Part shown: positions 10,209-17,995 of the stretch, piece after piece
Layout: each line of letters begins with the position of its first letter
Position numbering within the stretch: position 1 is the first letter of the stretch
NCBI RefSeq assembly: GCF_003858655.1
Contig: NZ_RQXV01000011.1
Coordinates: 83,135 to 147,134, forward strand
DNA length: 64,000 bases
Origin: Amphritea balenae
GTDB lineage: Bacteria > Pseudomonadota > Gammaproteobacteria > Pseudomonadales > Balneatricaceae
Reading direction: 5' to 3'
Notes under the pieces: model-generated
The model's database searches: none
What the model saw: only the letters and a program-made list of their open reading frames with translations
Told to the model about the DNA's origin: nothing
Made by a program: the position numbers and the translations under genes

Positions 10209-10224
10209 CCCCTCCGCAGAGGGG
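10209..10224 (-). promoter_or_regulatory. intercistronic hairpin between hvfA and hvfB
   Basis: CCCCTC-CGCA-GAGGGG, a 6-bp GC-rich stem, sits between the precursor and enzyme genes and has no run of T on the minus strand. It may stabilise the hvfA message or partly stop transcription so that more precursor than enzyme is made. This role is inferred from position. Confidence 0.45.
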
Positions 10225-10273
10225 CTTTAGCGCCAGATATCAGCTATCAACTACAAGCTTTGAGCTTTAAGCT

Positions 10274-10714
10274 TTAAGCTGATTTCTTATCTCCACCGCA
10301 TTTACCTTCACCACACTTACCTTCGCCTTCCGCTTTTTTATTGCTGTCGCCGCCACACTTACCTTCGCCGCACTTGCCTTCGCCTTCCGCTTTTTTACTG
10401 CTATCGCCACCGCACTTGCCTTCGCCGCACTTGCCTTCGCCTTCCGCTTTTTTACTGCTATCGCCACCGCACTTACCTTCGCCGCACTTGCCTTCGCCTT
10501 CAGCTTTTTTACCGCTATCGCCGCCGCACTTACCTTCGCCGCATTTGCCTTCACCGGTTTTATGGTTATCTGCTACTTCGTAACCTGAGGACAGTTCCTG
10601 GGCAGCAAAAGGATTTGTTGTTGCCGCGTTTACAACAGACGTTGCAGCCATACCTGCCAGTAGAACAGCACCAACAGCAGCAGTAATAGGTTTGATCGTG
10701 GTTGTTGTTTTCAT
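10274..10714 (-). CDS. hvfA: HvfA/BufA-type Cys-rich precursor peptide with five tandem repeats
   Basis: A 146-residue secreted precursor. Residues 1-30 are a signal peptide (positive KTTTTIK start, hydrophobic core, cleavage after VVNA). After a short spacer the rest is five copies of the 19-residue unit GEGKCGEGKCGGDSxKKAE (residues 54-146), the last one shortened. Each unit carries two EGKCG motifs, so ten Cys in all. The family's EGKCG cysteines are turned into thiooxazoles by DUF692/DUF2063 partners, giving a periplasmic copper-binding peptide. The gene leads the operon, and its composition (Gly, Lys, Glu, Cys) is extreme. Confidence 0.9.
   Translation of the reverse strand: MKTTTTIKPITAAVGAVLLAGMAATSVVNAATTNPFAAQELSSGYEVADNHKTGEGKCGEGKCGGDSGKKAEGEGKCGEGKCGGDSSKKAEGEGKCGEGKCGGDSSKKAEGEGKCGEGKCGGDSNKKAEGEGKCGEGKCGGDKKSA
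10277..10555 (-). repeat. tandem repeat inside hvfA, five 57-bp units
   Basis: Five direct copies of a 57-bp unit coding for the two-Cys peptide unit. Units 2 and 3 encode the same 19 residues, while units 1 and 4 differ only at the residue after DS (G, S, S, N). This points to recent expansion and to likely length variation between strains. Confidence 0.92.
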
Positions 10715-10947
10715 GGTTCACCTCAGTTGAATCTATGTGATTTCATTACAAGTTAAATGTTGGTTAACGTCATGGGATCAGCGCTTGCTGCTCACAATTT
10801 GCTACCCTGTTTAAGATGGCTCTACTATAAATTTGCATTCTGAAACTAAACTGAAAACATGAATAAAATTTCATTAGATTTTGATTTTCTATTATTTTAC
10901 TATATTAGAATATCCTAATTATAAAGATTCATTATGAGAAAACAGCT

Positions 10948-11922
10948 ATGCTAAACACTATCGAAAGCCCCGCAGCAACAAGGCTGGAGCACTTTCCTAT
11001 CACTTTCTTCGCGATGATTATGGGAATCACCGGACTGACACTCGCATGGGAAAAAGCAGCTCAGGTATTTGGCGCACCAATCGTTATCAGCCAGGCGCTT
11101 CTGATCATCAGCGCTTCTCTATTCGCTATTGTGACAATCATTTTCCTACTCAAAGTCCTACTCAAAGGTGCAGCGGTTCAAGCTGAATTCGCGCACCCAA
11201 TCAAACTCAGTTTCTTTCCTGCGTTCTCTATCAGCATGCTCCTGCTCAGCATTGCTACTCTGAGTCTGTCTGAGCAGCTATCACTCCTGCTATGGGCTGC
11301 CGGTAGCGCTCTTCATCTGTTATTTACGCTTTATGTACTGACCCAGTGGATTCACCATCCTAAGTTTCAGATCGCCCACAGCACACCCGCCTGGTTCATC
11401 CCGGTGGTCGGTAATATTCTGGTGCCTATTGCCGGGGTAGAGCATGGTTTTATTGAGCTAAGCTGGTTCTTCTTCTCTATCGGCCTGGTGTACTGGATCA
11501 TCTTAAAAACACTGATTCTGAATCGAATGCTGTTTCATGATCCGCTACCGGAAAAAATGCTGCCAACCTTGTTTATCCTGATAGCACCACCTGCCGTGGG
11601 CTTTATCTCCTACATTAAACTAAATGGAGAGCTGGATAACTTTGCCCGCATTTTGTACTACTCAGCGATATTTTTAGTACTACTGTTACTCAGTCAATTG
11701 CCCCGCTTTACCCGAATTAATTTCTATATGTCGTGGTGGGCCTACTCATTCCCCCTGGCAGCATCAGCCATAGCCACACAATTGATCTACAGCCTCACGG
11801 GCGACGCGTTTTTTTATTATCTGGCATTTGCCCTTCTGGCACTTACAACAACAGTTATCCTGCTGTTACTTGCTCGTACAGCCGTGGCAATCGTGCGCAA
11901 TGAGATCTGTCAGCCAGAGTAA
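10948..11922 (+). CDS. SLAC1/TehA family anion channel protein
   Basis: A 324-residue, very hydrophobic inner membrane protein with about ten transmembrane segments, the length and pattern of the tellurite-resistance/dicarboxylate (TDT) or SLAC1 family. The N-terminal FPITFFAMIMGITGLTLAWEKA and the later WWAYSFPLAASAIA are the characteristic family segments. Such channels pass small anions (chloride, nitrate, malate or sulfite, depending on the member); the substrate here cannot be told. It is divergent from hvfA, with an AT-rich 233-bp region between them, and has a good terminator downstream. Confidence 0.88.
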   Translation: MLNTIESPAATRLEHFPITFFAMIMGITGLTLAWEKAAQVFGAPIVISQALLIISASLFAIVTIIFLLKVLLKGAAVQAEFAHPIKLSFFPAFSISMLLLSIATLSLSEQLSLLLWAAGSALHLLFTLYVLTQWIHHPKFQIAHSTPAWFIPVVGNILVPIAGVEHGFIELSWFFFSIGLVYWIILKTLILNRMLFHDPLPEKMLPTLFILIAPPAVGFISYIKLNGELDNFARILYYSAIFLVLLLLSQLPRFTRINFYMSWWAYSFPLAASAIATQLIYSLTGDAFFYYLAFALLALTTTVILLLLARTAVAIVRNEICQPE

Positions 11923-11978
11923 GTGACTAATCTGTTCAACCGTACAGCCCGATGATCAGATTTGCTTTATCCTAAAAA

Positions 11979-12005
11979 CCGGGCTGTAATAGCCCGGCTT
12001 TTTCT
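11979..12005 (+). terminator. intrinsic terminator after the SLAC1-type gene
   Basis: A 7-bp stem CCGGGCT/AGCCCGG with a GTAAT loop is followed by CTTTTTCT. It lies 57 bp after the channel gene and only 16 bp before bioA, so bioA must be read from a promoter inside this short stretch or by read-through. Confidence 0.78.
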
Positions 12006-12020
12006 ATTCAGGGATTAATC

Positions 12021-13319
12021 ATGACTATCACCAGCACACAGATCAGTTTTGATCAGCAGCATATCTGGCACCCATACTCATCAATGATCAGCCCTCCGGC
12101 TGCTTATCCGGTTGCTTCTGCAGCAGGCGTTCGCCTGACACTTACCGATGGCCGTGAGTTAATTGATGGCATGGCTTCCTGGTGGTCAGTCATACACGGT
12201 TACAATAATCCCGCACTGAACGAAGCAGCCCACAGTCAGATCGACAAAGTCTCCCACGTTATGTTTGGCGGGCTGACCCATGAACCTGCGATTGAGCTAT
12301 GTAATCAGCTAGTAGAGATGACTGCAGAACCGCTCCAAAAAGTATTTCTGGCAGATTCGGGCTCGGTTGCTGTTGAAGTTGCATTAAAGATGGCAATTCA
12401 GTACTGGCACGCCAAAGATAAGCCAGCAAAACATAAACTCCTGACCATCCGTAATGGCTATCATGGCGATACGTTTGGCGCTATGTCTGTGTGCGATCCG
12501 GTAACCGGCATGCATGAGATATTCAGCGGAGTATTGCCGCAACAGTTCTTCGCGCCAGCCCCTCAGACAAAGTATGGTCAGGCATGGGATCCCAGCGATT
12601 GCGCAGAACTTGAACAACTGATCAGTGATCATCACAACGATATTGCCGCCCTGATTCTGGAACCTATTGTTCAGGGAGCTGGCGGTATGCGTTTCTATCA
12701 TCCGGAATATCTGAAACGCGCCCGCACATTGTGCGACCAGTTTGGCCTGCTGTTAATCGCTGACGAAATAGCCACCGGCTTTGGCCGCAGCGGTAAACTC
12801 TTTGCCTGCGACCACGCGGGCATCACACCGGATATTCTTTGCCTGGGTAAAGCGATAACCGGCGGCTATATGACACTGGCTGCCACCCTGACCACCACCG
12901 AAGTTGGTGAAACAATATCTGCCGGTGGTGCAGGCTGCTTCATGCACGGCCCCACTTTCATGGGCAATCCGCTGGCCTGCGCCGTAGCTAATGCCAGCCT
13001 TAAACTACTACGTGAGTCTGACTGGGAGAGCAACATAGCCCGTATCGAACAGCAATTGAAACAAGGCCTTGCAGCCTGCGCCGAACTCGACTCCGTAGCA
13101 GAAGTACGCTGTCTCGGCGCCATCGGCGTAGTAGAAATGAAAGAGCCTGTTGTTACTGCCGATATTCAGCCACTGTTTGTCGAACAAGGGATCTGGATCA
13201 GACCATTCGGTAAGTTGGTTTACGTGATGCCGCCTTATGTTATGACCGATGAGGATCTGGCAACACTTACAAGGGGAATGTGTGACGTGATTCAGCAGTA
13301 CACTGCGAAGAGTCGCTAG
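12021..13319 (+). CDS. bioA: adenosylmethionine-8-amino-7-oxononanoate aminotransferase
   Basis: A 432-residue class III PLP aminotransferase that converts KAPA to 7,8-diaminopelargonate with SAM as amino donor. Diagnostic features: HIWHPYSSM at the N-terminus, [13 protein letters not shown] near residue 52 (the WWS of BioA), the [13 protein letters not shown] segment, the PLP aspartate in [13 protein letters not shown], and the Schiff-base lysine in LGKAITGGY near residue 280. It completes the pathway together with the bioB-F-H-C operon 9 kb away. Splitting bioA from the operon is common outside the enterics. Confidence 0.97.
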   Translation: MTITSTQISFDQQHIWHPYSSMISPPAAYPVASAAGVRLTLTDGRELIDGMASWWSVIHGYNNPALNEAAHSQIDKVSHVMFGGLTHEPAIELCNQLVEMTAEPLQKVFLADSGSVAVEVALKMAIQYWHAKDKPAKHKLLTIRNGYHGDTFGAMSVCDPVTGMHEIFSGVLPQQFFAPAPQTKYGQAWDPSDCAELEQLISDHHNDIAALILEPIVQGAGGMRFYHPEYLKRARTLCDQFGLLLIADEIATGFGRSGKLFACDHAGITPDILCLGKAITGGYMTLAATLTTTEVGETISAGGAGCFMHGPTFMGNPLACAVANASLKLLRESDWESNIARIEQQLKQGLAACAELDSVAEVRCLGAIGVVEMKEPVVTADIQPLFVEQGIWIRPFGKLVYVMPPYVMTDEDLATLTRGMCDVIQQYTAKSR

Positions 13320-13351
13320 CTGAAAAGCCACGCCTTTCTTGCTAAAAAAGT

Positions 13352-14014
13352 TTAAAGAGCGCTTCCGGCGCTCTTGTCATTTTTGACAGCACTGCCTGTA
13401 ATTAATTGCCTGACCAGCGCCGGAAAACTATGATGCTGATAGCGCTGATAATCATCCAACTGAAAACCTGCCTGCTCTATAAACTCCGCTGTAGGTCGAT
13501 TCAATTGACACCCCCCGGCGCAACGGTGCCAATAAGGATTCAAACGATGCTGCCAGCGCTGTATCGCCTCACTATCCGCCAGCACATGCTCAAAAAACAG
13601 GAGCTTACCTCCCGGCTTAAGCACCCGACCAATCTCATTCAGAACCTGTTTTGGATCAGGCACTGAACAAAGCACTAAGAAACAGACAACGGTGTCACAG
13701 CTATTCTCAGCCAACGGAATATCCATTGCATCTGCGATCAGCATCTCAATTTTTCCACTTTGCGACTGCGGCAGTCGACTCAAAGTAGTTTTTGCTTTTC
13801 TCATTACCGCCACATCAGGCTCAAGCGCCAGTAACTTATTAACCTCAATACCATAACAAGCGAAGCTGGTTCCGGTGCCCGCGCCTATTTCTAGCACCAC
13901 TCCTTTAGCCTGAGCCAAAAGCTGTTCTCTTTCGCGGGCAACAACCTTAGATACACGATCCAGCAACCAGGGAAATATCCAGCGATAGTAAGGGTTAAAA
14001 CGTCGTAGACTCAC
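13352..14014 (-). CDS. class I SAM-dependent methyltransferase
   Basis: A protein of ~220 residues with the Rossmann methyltransferase core: motif I VVLEIGAGTGTSF, the acidic LALEPD loop, LIADAMDIPL and the motif IV-like CDTVVCFLVLCSV, then VLKPGGKLLFFEHV (motif VI). It resembles UbiE/type-11 methyltransferases; the substrate is unknown. The frame has no ATG start. I prefer GTG at 14014, which follows GAGGA at good spacing; a TTG at 14050 would add 12 residues but lacks a Shine-Dalgarno. It is convergent with bioA. An AGAGCGC/GCGCTCT hairpin covers its last codons. Confidence 0.85.
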   Translation of the reverse strand: MSLRRFNPYYRWIFPWLLDRVSKVVAREREQLLAQAKGVVLEIGAGTGTSFACYGIEVNKLLALEPDVAVMRKAKTTLSRLPQSQSGKIEMLIADAMDIPLAENSCDTVVCFLVLCSVPDPKQVLNEIGRVLKPGGKLLFFEHVLADSEAIQRWQHRLNPYWHRCAGGCQLNRPTAEFIEQAGFQLDDYQRYQHHSFPALVRQLITGSAVKNDKSAGSAL

Positions 14015-14094
14015 TCCAATACTTCCTCTATTCTTTAATCTTTGTTTCAAGGTTACATTGCCAAATTTCTATATGGCTATCAGGGAGTTACTCT

Positions 14095-14529
14095 ATGGCA
14101 CGTATCAAAATTGATATGCCCGACAATTATAGTTTCAGCACCGAGATGCCGGTACGCATCAGCGATATTAACTACGGCGGACACCTTAGTAACGATGCCG
14201 TTCTGGCCATGGTTCATGAAGCCAGGGTACGTTTTCTAAACTCGTACAATTACGGTGAACTGGATATCGAAGGCGCCAGCATCATTATGACCGATTCTGC
14301 CATCGTTTATAAAGCAGAAGGCTTTCACGCCGACCTGGTACAGATCGATGTCGCTGTAGGCGATTTTAATAAGTACGGCTGCGATATTTACTACCTGTTA
14401 AGCAATAAAAAGACAGCAGTTGAGATCGCCCACGCTAAGACCGGTATTGTGTTCTTTGACTACAATGAACGCAAAGTCATTCCGGTACCTGAAGAGTTTC
14501 AGAATCGAATTGTTAAAGTCACCGAATAA
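14095..14529 (+). CDS. acyl-CoA thioesterase family (hotdog fold) protein
   Basis: A 144-residue hotdog-fold protein of the 4-hydroxybenzoyl-CoA thioesterase type. The segment VRISDINYGGHLSNDAVLAMVHEARV near residue 20-45 (key part DINYGGHLSND) carries the usual Asp and Asn/Gly-His positions of this family; the later KTGIVFFD strand is also typical. Family members hydrolyse acyl-CoA or acyl-ACP thioesters. A GGGAG Shine-Dalgarno precedes the ATG. It is divergent from the methyltransferase gene, and no operon partner is visible. Confidence 0.85.
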   Translation: MARIKIDMPDNYSFSTEMPVRISDINYGGHLSNDAVLAMVHEARVRFLNSYNYGELDIEGASIIMTDSAIVYKAEGFHADLVQIDVAVGDFNKYGCDIYYLLSNKKTAVEIAHAKTGIVFFDYNERKVIPVPEEFQNRIVKVTE

Positions 14530-14693
14530 CTGTTCATAAATCAGCCAAAAACAAACTTCAACTGATTGAATTATATACAGAAAAACAGCACTGGACGGTT
14601 TTTAACCCACTGACGCAAAGCCCCGTATTACGGGCCTTAACAGAGGTTATCCCAGAGTTACGCACAGCTTTGTATTACTATTTCTGTTTATAA

Positions 14694-14766
14694 CTATCCA
14701 CAATTCAGAGCACAAAAAAACCGCCTGTAAGAGGCGGTTTTTTTTAAGCTTTCAGCCTGTGGATAA
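14694..14766. promoter_or_regulatory. DnaA-box-like sites near dnaB
   Basis: A perfect DnaA 9-mer, TGTGGATAA (reverse of TTATCCACA), lies at 14758-14766, and a one-mismatch copy, CTATCCACA, at 14694-14702. Looser matches (TTATCCCAG, TTACGCACA) lie at about 14648-14668. This is a small cluster, not a convincing replication origin. Confidence 0.4.
14714..14745. terminator. bidirectional intrinsic terminator
   Basis: The stem CCGCCT/AGGCGG with a 5-nt loop is flanked by seven A on the left and eight T on the right, so it can stop transcription from both sides. It serves the thioesterase gene from the left and the dnaB transcript from the right, beyond the dnaB tail copies. Confidence 0.85.
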
Positions 14767-14783
14767 TACTCTTTAGACTGATC

Positions 14784-14864
14784 CTATTCGTATTCCTGAT
14801 ATGAACCCAACGCCAGGTTTTCAAACTTGGTGAACTGGCCAATAAATGCTAAGCGGTTACTACT
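14784..14864 (-). repeat. copy 1 of the dnaB 3' end (81 bp)
   Basis: This 81-bp block is homologous to the last 81 bp of dnaB (15064-15144). Read on the minus strand it encodes the same C-terminal peptide, from SNRLAFIGQ to SYQEYE, then stops with TAG instead of TAA. Differences from the real gene are third-base changes. It lies exactly 280 bp from the true gene end. Confidence 0.9.
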
Positions 14865-14923
14865 GAATAAAATACCCTGACGCAGGCTCTATTCTTAGTC
14901 CTGATATGAGTCCGGAACTAACT
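14865..14923 (-). repeat. spacer with a decayed dnaB tail (spacer 1)
   Basis: A 59-bp spacer between tail copies 1 and 2. Read on the minus strand its first part gives LVPDSYQD-stop-E-stop, a recognisable but broken version of the DnaB end LALGSYQEYE. It aligns with spacer 2 over most of its length. Confidence 0.65.
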
Positions 14924-15004
14924 TTACTCGTATTCCTGGTATGACCCCAACGCCAGGTTTTCAAACTTGGTGAACTGACCGATAAAGGCTAAACGGTTAC
15001 TACT
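14924..15004 (-). repeat. copy 2 of the dnaB 3' end (81 bp)
   Basis: A second 81-bp block homologous to the dnaB end, 140 bp from the real end and 140 bp from copy 1. It also encodes SNRLAFIGQ...SYQEYE and a TAA stop, with silent differences such as GAG for the last Glu codon. Confidence 0.9.
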
Positions 15005-15063
15005 GAATATAACCACTTAAGCTGACGCTATTCATAGGCCCGATAAGAATCCAACAGTAAATT
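15005..15063 (-). repeat. spacer with a decayed dnaB tail (spacer 2)
   Basis: The 59 bp directly downstream of dnaB. On the minus strand it reads LLLDSYRAYE followed by TAG, clearly a diverged form of the DnaB C-terminus LALGSYQEYE. With spacer 1 and copies 1 and 2 this makes at least four extra tail copies behind the gene. Confidence 0.65.
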
Positions 15064-16446
15064 TTATTCGTATTCCTGGTATGAGCCCAACGCCAGGTTT
15101 TCAAACTTGGTGAACTGACCGATAAATGCTAAGCGATTACTACCGATCGGTCCATTACGCTGCTTACCAATAATAATCTCGGCGACACCTTTATCGGGTG
15201 AGTCTTCGTTGTACACCTCATCACGATAGATAAACATAATAACGTCGGCATCCTGCTCGATGGCACCTGATTCACGCAGATCCGAGTTTACCGGCCGCTT
15301 ATTAGGCCGCTGCTCAAGTGCTCGGTTAAGCTGTGACAATGCGATAACCGGACACTCTAGCTCTTTCGCTAAGGCTTTAAGGGAACGTGAGATTTCAGAT
15401 ATCTCAGCCGTACGACCTTCCGAGTTGCCGCCTTTTATCTGCATCAACTGAAGATAATCGACCATGATCATGGCGATATCACCATGCTCTCGTACGATAC
15501 GTCGGGCACGGTTACGCATCTCCGTTGGGCTGATACCGGCAGTATCATCAATAAACAGCGGCTTATCCCGCAACATATTCACAGCGGTAGTCAGGCGTGG
15601 CCAGTCATCCTCTTCCAGCTGACCGGATCGTACCCGTGTCTGGTTGATTCGACCCAGCGAGGAAAGCATACGAGTTACCAGCTGATCTGCAGGCATCTCC
15701 AGACTGAAAACCAGTACCGGCTTTTCCTGCGCCATCAAAGCATTTTCAACCAGGTTCATCGCAAAAGTTGTTTTACCCATGGATGGTCGGGCAGCTACGA
15801 TAATAAGATCGGACGGCTGCATACCACCTGTCGCCTTATCCAGCTCATCAAAACCAGTGGTAACACCGGTCATCGCACCATCAGAGTTAAACAACTCATC
15901 AATCTTATCCACCGCCTTTTTCAGCAGCGGATTAACTCCCATCGGACCACCCTCATTAGGACGATCTTCAGCGATCTGGAAAATTTTCTGTTCAGCTTCA
16001 CTAAGAATATCAGCGCTGGGACGACCTTCCGGCATAAAGGCGTTGTCAGCGATCTCATTAGCAACATGAATCATCTTACGCAACAGCGCCCGATCACGAA
16101 CAATCTCAGCATATGCACGGATGTTAGATGCACTTGGTGTGTTACGCGCCAGCTCAACCAGGTAATCAAGACCACCGGCAGCATCAAGATTAGCGGTGCG
16201 GTCCAACTCCTCAGAGATAGTCACCACATCGATCGGCTGCATATTGCCGACCAGCTTTTCGATGGTACGGAAAATCAGCCGATGGTCATGACGGTAAAAC
16301 TGATCTTCCAAAACAATTTCGGATACCGCATCCCAGGCATTGTTATCCAGCATCAGACCACCGAGCACAGATTGCTCAGCCTCTTGTGAATGGGGCGGAA
16401 CTTTTACGCCTTCCACCTCTGCCGAACCGGGATCCAGATAATCCAT
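15064..16446 (-). CDS. dnaB: replicative DNA helicase DnaB
   Basis: A 460-residue replicative helicase. The N-terminal domain (PPHSQEAEQSVLGGLMLDN near residue 17) binds primase. The C-terminal RecA-like motor has Walker A in VAARPSMGKTTFAMN near residue 220, Walker B MIMVDYLQLM near residue 325, the SQLNR motif and the DLRESGAIEQDAD arginine-finger region. No intein interrupts the gene, though dnaB is a common intein site. It follows rplI after a terminator-like hairpin. The last 81 bp are duplicated twice immediately downstream. Confidence 0.97.
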   Translation of the reverse strand: MDYLDPGSAEVEGVKVPPHSQEAEQSVLGGLMLDNNAWDAVSEIVLEDQFYRHDHRLIFRTIEKLVGNMQPIDVVTISEELDRTANLDAAGGLDYLVELARNTPSASNIRAYAEIVRDRALLRKMIHVANEIADNAFMPEGRPSADILSEAEQKIFQIAEDRPNEGGPMGVNPLLKKAVDKIDELFNSDGAMTGVTTGFDELDKATGGMQPSDLIIVAARPSMGKTTFAMNLVENALMAQEKPVLVFSLEMPADQLVTRMLSSLGRINQTRVRSGQLEEDDWPRLTTAVNMLRDKPLFIDDTAGISPTEMRNRARRIVREHGDIAMIMVDYLQLMQIKGGNSEGRTAEISEISRSLKALAKELECPVIALSQLNRALEQRPNKRPVNSDLRESGAIEQDADVIMFIYRDEVYNEDSPDKGVAEIIIGKQRNGPIGSNRLAFIGQFTKFENLALGSYQEYE

Positions 16447-16503
16447 AAAACCTTATACCTCAAGCCAAAACAGGCATATCAAAAAAATAATAGCCCTGAA
16501 ACG

Positions 16504-16540
16504 AAAAAAGCACTGCGCAGTATAATACTACGCAGTGCTT
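16504..16540 (-). terminator. intrinsic terminator or attenuator between rplI and dnaB
   Basis: A 10-bp perfect stem AAGCACTGCG/CGCAGTGCTT is followed on the minus strand by six T. It lies 43 bp after the rplI stop and 58 bp before dnaB, so dnaB expression needs read-through or its own start. Confidence 0.8.
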
Positions 16541-16582
16541 CTTAACTCACCTGAACTGATCAAATCAGTTCAAAAGTAATGC

Positions 16583-17029
16583 TTAGTCGCCAACAACAAC
16601 GATGCCGACAGTAGCAGTTACTTCTGGGTGCAGCTGGATAGCGATTTCGAACTCACCAGTGTGACGCAGTGCGCCTTCTGGCAGACGAACTTCGCTCTTC
16701 GCTACTTCGATACCAGATGCAGTGATTGCATCAGCGATATCGTGAGTACCGATAGAACCGAACAGCTTACCTTCGTCACCAGCTTTAGCAACGATAGACA
16801 GTTCGATTTCGTTCAGCTGATCTGCACGTGCCTGAGCACTGTTCAGTTTTTCAGCAGCTGCAGCTTCCAGATCAGCACGACGTGCTTCAAAAGCTTCCAG
16901 GTTACCAGCAGATGCTGGTACGGCTTTACCGAAAGGGATCAGGTAGTTACGACCGTAACCGGCTTTAACAGAAACCTTGTCACCTAGACCACCCAGTTTG
17001 CCAATTTTCTCGAGCAGGATAACTTCCAT
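16583..17029 (-). CDS. rplI: 50S ribosomal protein L9
   Basis: A 148-residue L9 with the N-terminal [19 protein letters not shown] (first strand and glycine loop), [13 protein letters not shown] near residue 24, the long connecting helix around residues 45-75, and the C-terminal RNA-binding domain. The length equals that of E. coli L9 (149). It lies 103 bp after rpsR in the rpsF-rpsR-rplI operon, with a terminator behind it. Confidence 0.98.
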   Translation of the reverse strand: MEVILLEKIGKLGGLGDKVSVKAGYGRNYLIPFGKAVPASAGNLEAFEARRADLEAAAAEKLNSAQARADQLNEIELSIVAKAGDEGKLFGSIGTHDIADAITASGIEVAKSEVRLPEGALRHTGEFEIAIQLHPEVTATVGIVVVGD

Positions 17030-17132
17030 CTCGCAAACCTCTATTTTTACACTCGCCCGGCAATTTTAATCGCCAGGCTGAAACTTGTTTAATCACCCGT
17101 ACTCATTTTACTGAGCAACGGGCTAACCGTGA

Positions 17133-17360
17133 TTACTGGTGGCTGTCAGTGTATGGCAGCAGCGCAACGTAACGGGCACGCTTGATAGCAGTTGCCAGCT
17201 GACGCTGGTAACGAGCTTTAGTACCAGTGATACGGCTAGGAACGATTTTACCGGTTTCAGTGATGTAACCTTTCAGGGTATCCAGATCTTTGTAATCGAT
17301 CTCGGTAACACCTTCAGCGGTAAAACGGCAGAATTTTCTACGACGGAAAAAACGAGCCAT
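17133..17360 (-). CDS. rpsR: 30S ribosomal protein S18
   Basis: A 75-residue S18, the same size as in E. coli, with [17 protein letters not shown] at the start, [18 protein letters not shown] and the basic C-terminal [20 protein letters not shown] segment that binds 16S rRNA and S6. It lies 32 bp after rpsF. The enteric gene priB, which sits here in E. coli, is absent. Confidence 0.98.
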   Translation of the reverse strand: MARFFRRRKFCRFTAEGVTEIDYKDLDTLKGYITETGKIVPSRITGTKARYQRQLATAIKRARYVALLPYTDSHQ

Positions 17361-17392
17361 GGTATATCTCCTCTAAATAAATGTTGAACCGA

Positions 17393-17845
17393 TTACTCGG
17401 CAGCAGCTTGATCAGCAGCTGGAGCTTCAGCAGCAGGTGCCTCAGCAGCAGGTGCTTCAGCAGCAGGAGCTGCAGCAGCAGGCTTCTCAGAACGCTCTTC
17501 GCGACGTGGACGACGCTCTTCACGGCCTTCGGCAGCTTTAATTGGAGATACATCAGTAACTGCATCTTTACGACGTACAACCATGTTACGGATAACCGCA
17601 TCGTTGTAACGGAAGATGTTAGTCAGCTCGTCCAGAGTTTCCTGAGCACATTCAACGTTCATCAGAACGTAGTGAGCTTTATGGATCTTGTTAATTGGGT
17701 AAGCCAGGTGGCGACGGCCCCAATCTTCCAGACGGTGGATTTGACCTTCAGATTCTTCAATCAGCTTGGTGTAACGCTCTACCATAGCTGGAACCTGTTC
17801 ACTCTGATTCGGGTGAACCAGAAAAACGATTTCGTAATGACGCAT
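17393..17845 (-). CDS. rpsF: 30S ribosomal protein S6
   Basis: A 150-residue S6. The core ([49 protein letters not shown]) ends near residue 105. The remaining ~45 residues are an extension of Arg/Glu followed by Ala/Pro-rich near-repeats of APAAE. E. coli S6 also has an extension but an acidic one that is glutamylated at EE; here the protein ends AAAE. The gene leads the operon, has a consensus promoter 117 bp upstream and an AAGGAG Shine-Dalgarno. Confidence 0.98.
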   Translation of the reverse strand: MRHYEIVFLVHPNQSEQVPAMVERYTKLIEESEGQIHRLEDWGRRHLAYPINKIHKAHYVLMNVECAQETLDELTNIFRYNDAVIRNMVVRRKDAVTDVSPIKAAEGREERRPRREERSEKPAAAAPAAEAPAAEAPAAEAPAADQAAAE

Positions 17846-17961
17846 TATTGCTCCTTACGGTTTATACAGCTTTCAGATCGCATCGAAACACGAAAGAAAG
17901 CAAGGAGTTAAAGTTAATTCCCGACCACATACACAACTGCACAGGTCAAAAGGGAGCGCGC

Positions 17962-17989
17962 ATTATACGTGAATTGATGAAGCTTTCAA
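17962..17989 (-). promoter_or_regulatory. strong sigma-70 promoter of the rpsF operon
   Basis: On the minus strand TTGAAA (17984-17989), a 16-bp spacer and a consensus TATAAT (17962-17967), followed by GCGCGC, a GC-rich discriminator typical of stringently controlled ribosomal operons. The leader of ~110 nt contains ACCGTAAGGAG next to the rpsF start, where an S6:S18 autoregulatory structure could form; I did not fold it. Confidence 0.8.
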
Positions 17990-17995
17990 ACTGCT

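Noticed and set aside
10267..10583. Long basic Lys/Ala-rich and Ser/Pro-rich frames over hvfA
   Set aside because: Both are other-frame readings of the hvfA repeat; the repeat itself creates open frames.
14784..15004. A CRISPR-like or satellite array behind dnaB
   Set aside because: The units are 81 bp, encode the DnaB tail and their spacers are related to each other, so this is not a CRISPR array.
15064..16446. Intein or split gene in dnaB
   Set aside because: The protein is full length (460 residues) with all helicase motifs uninterrupted.
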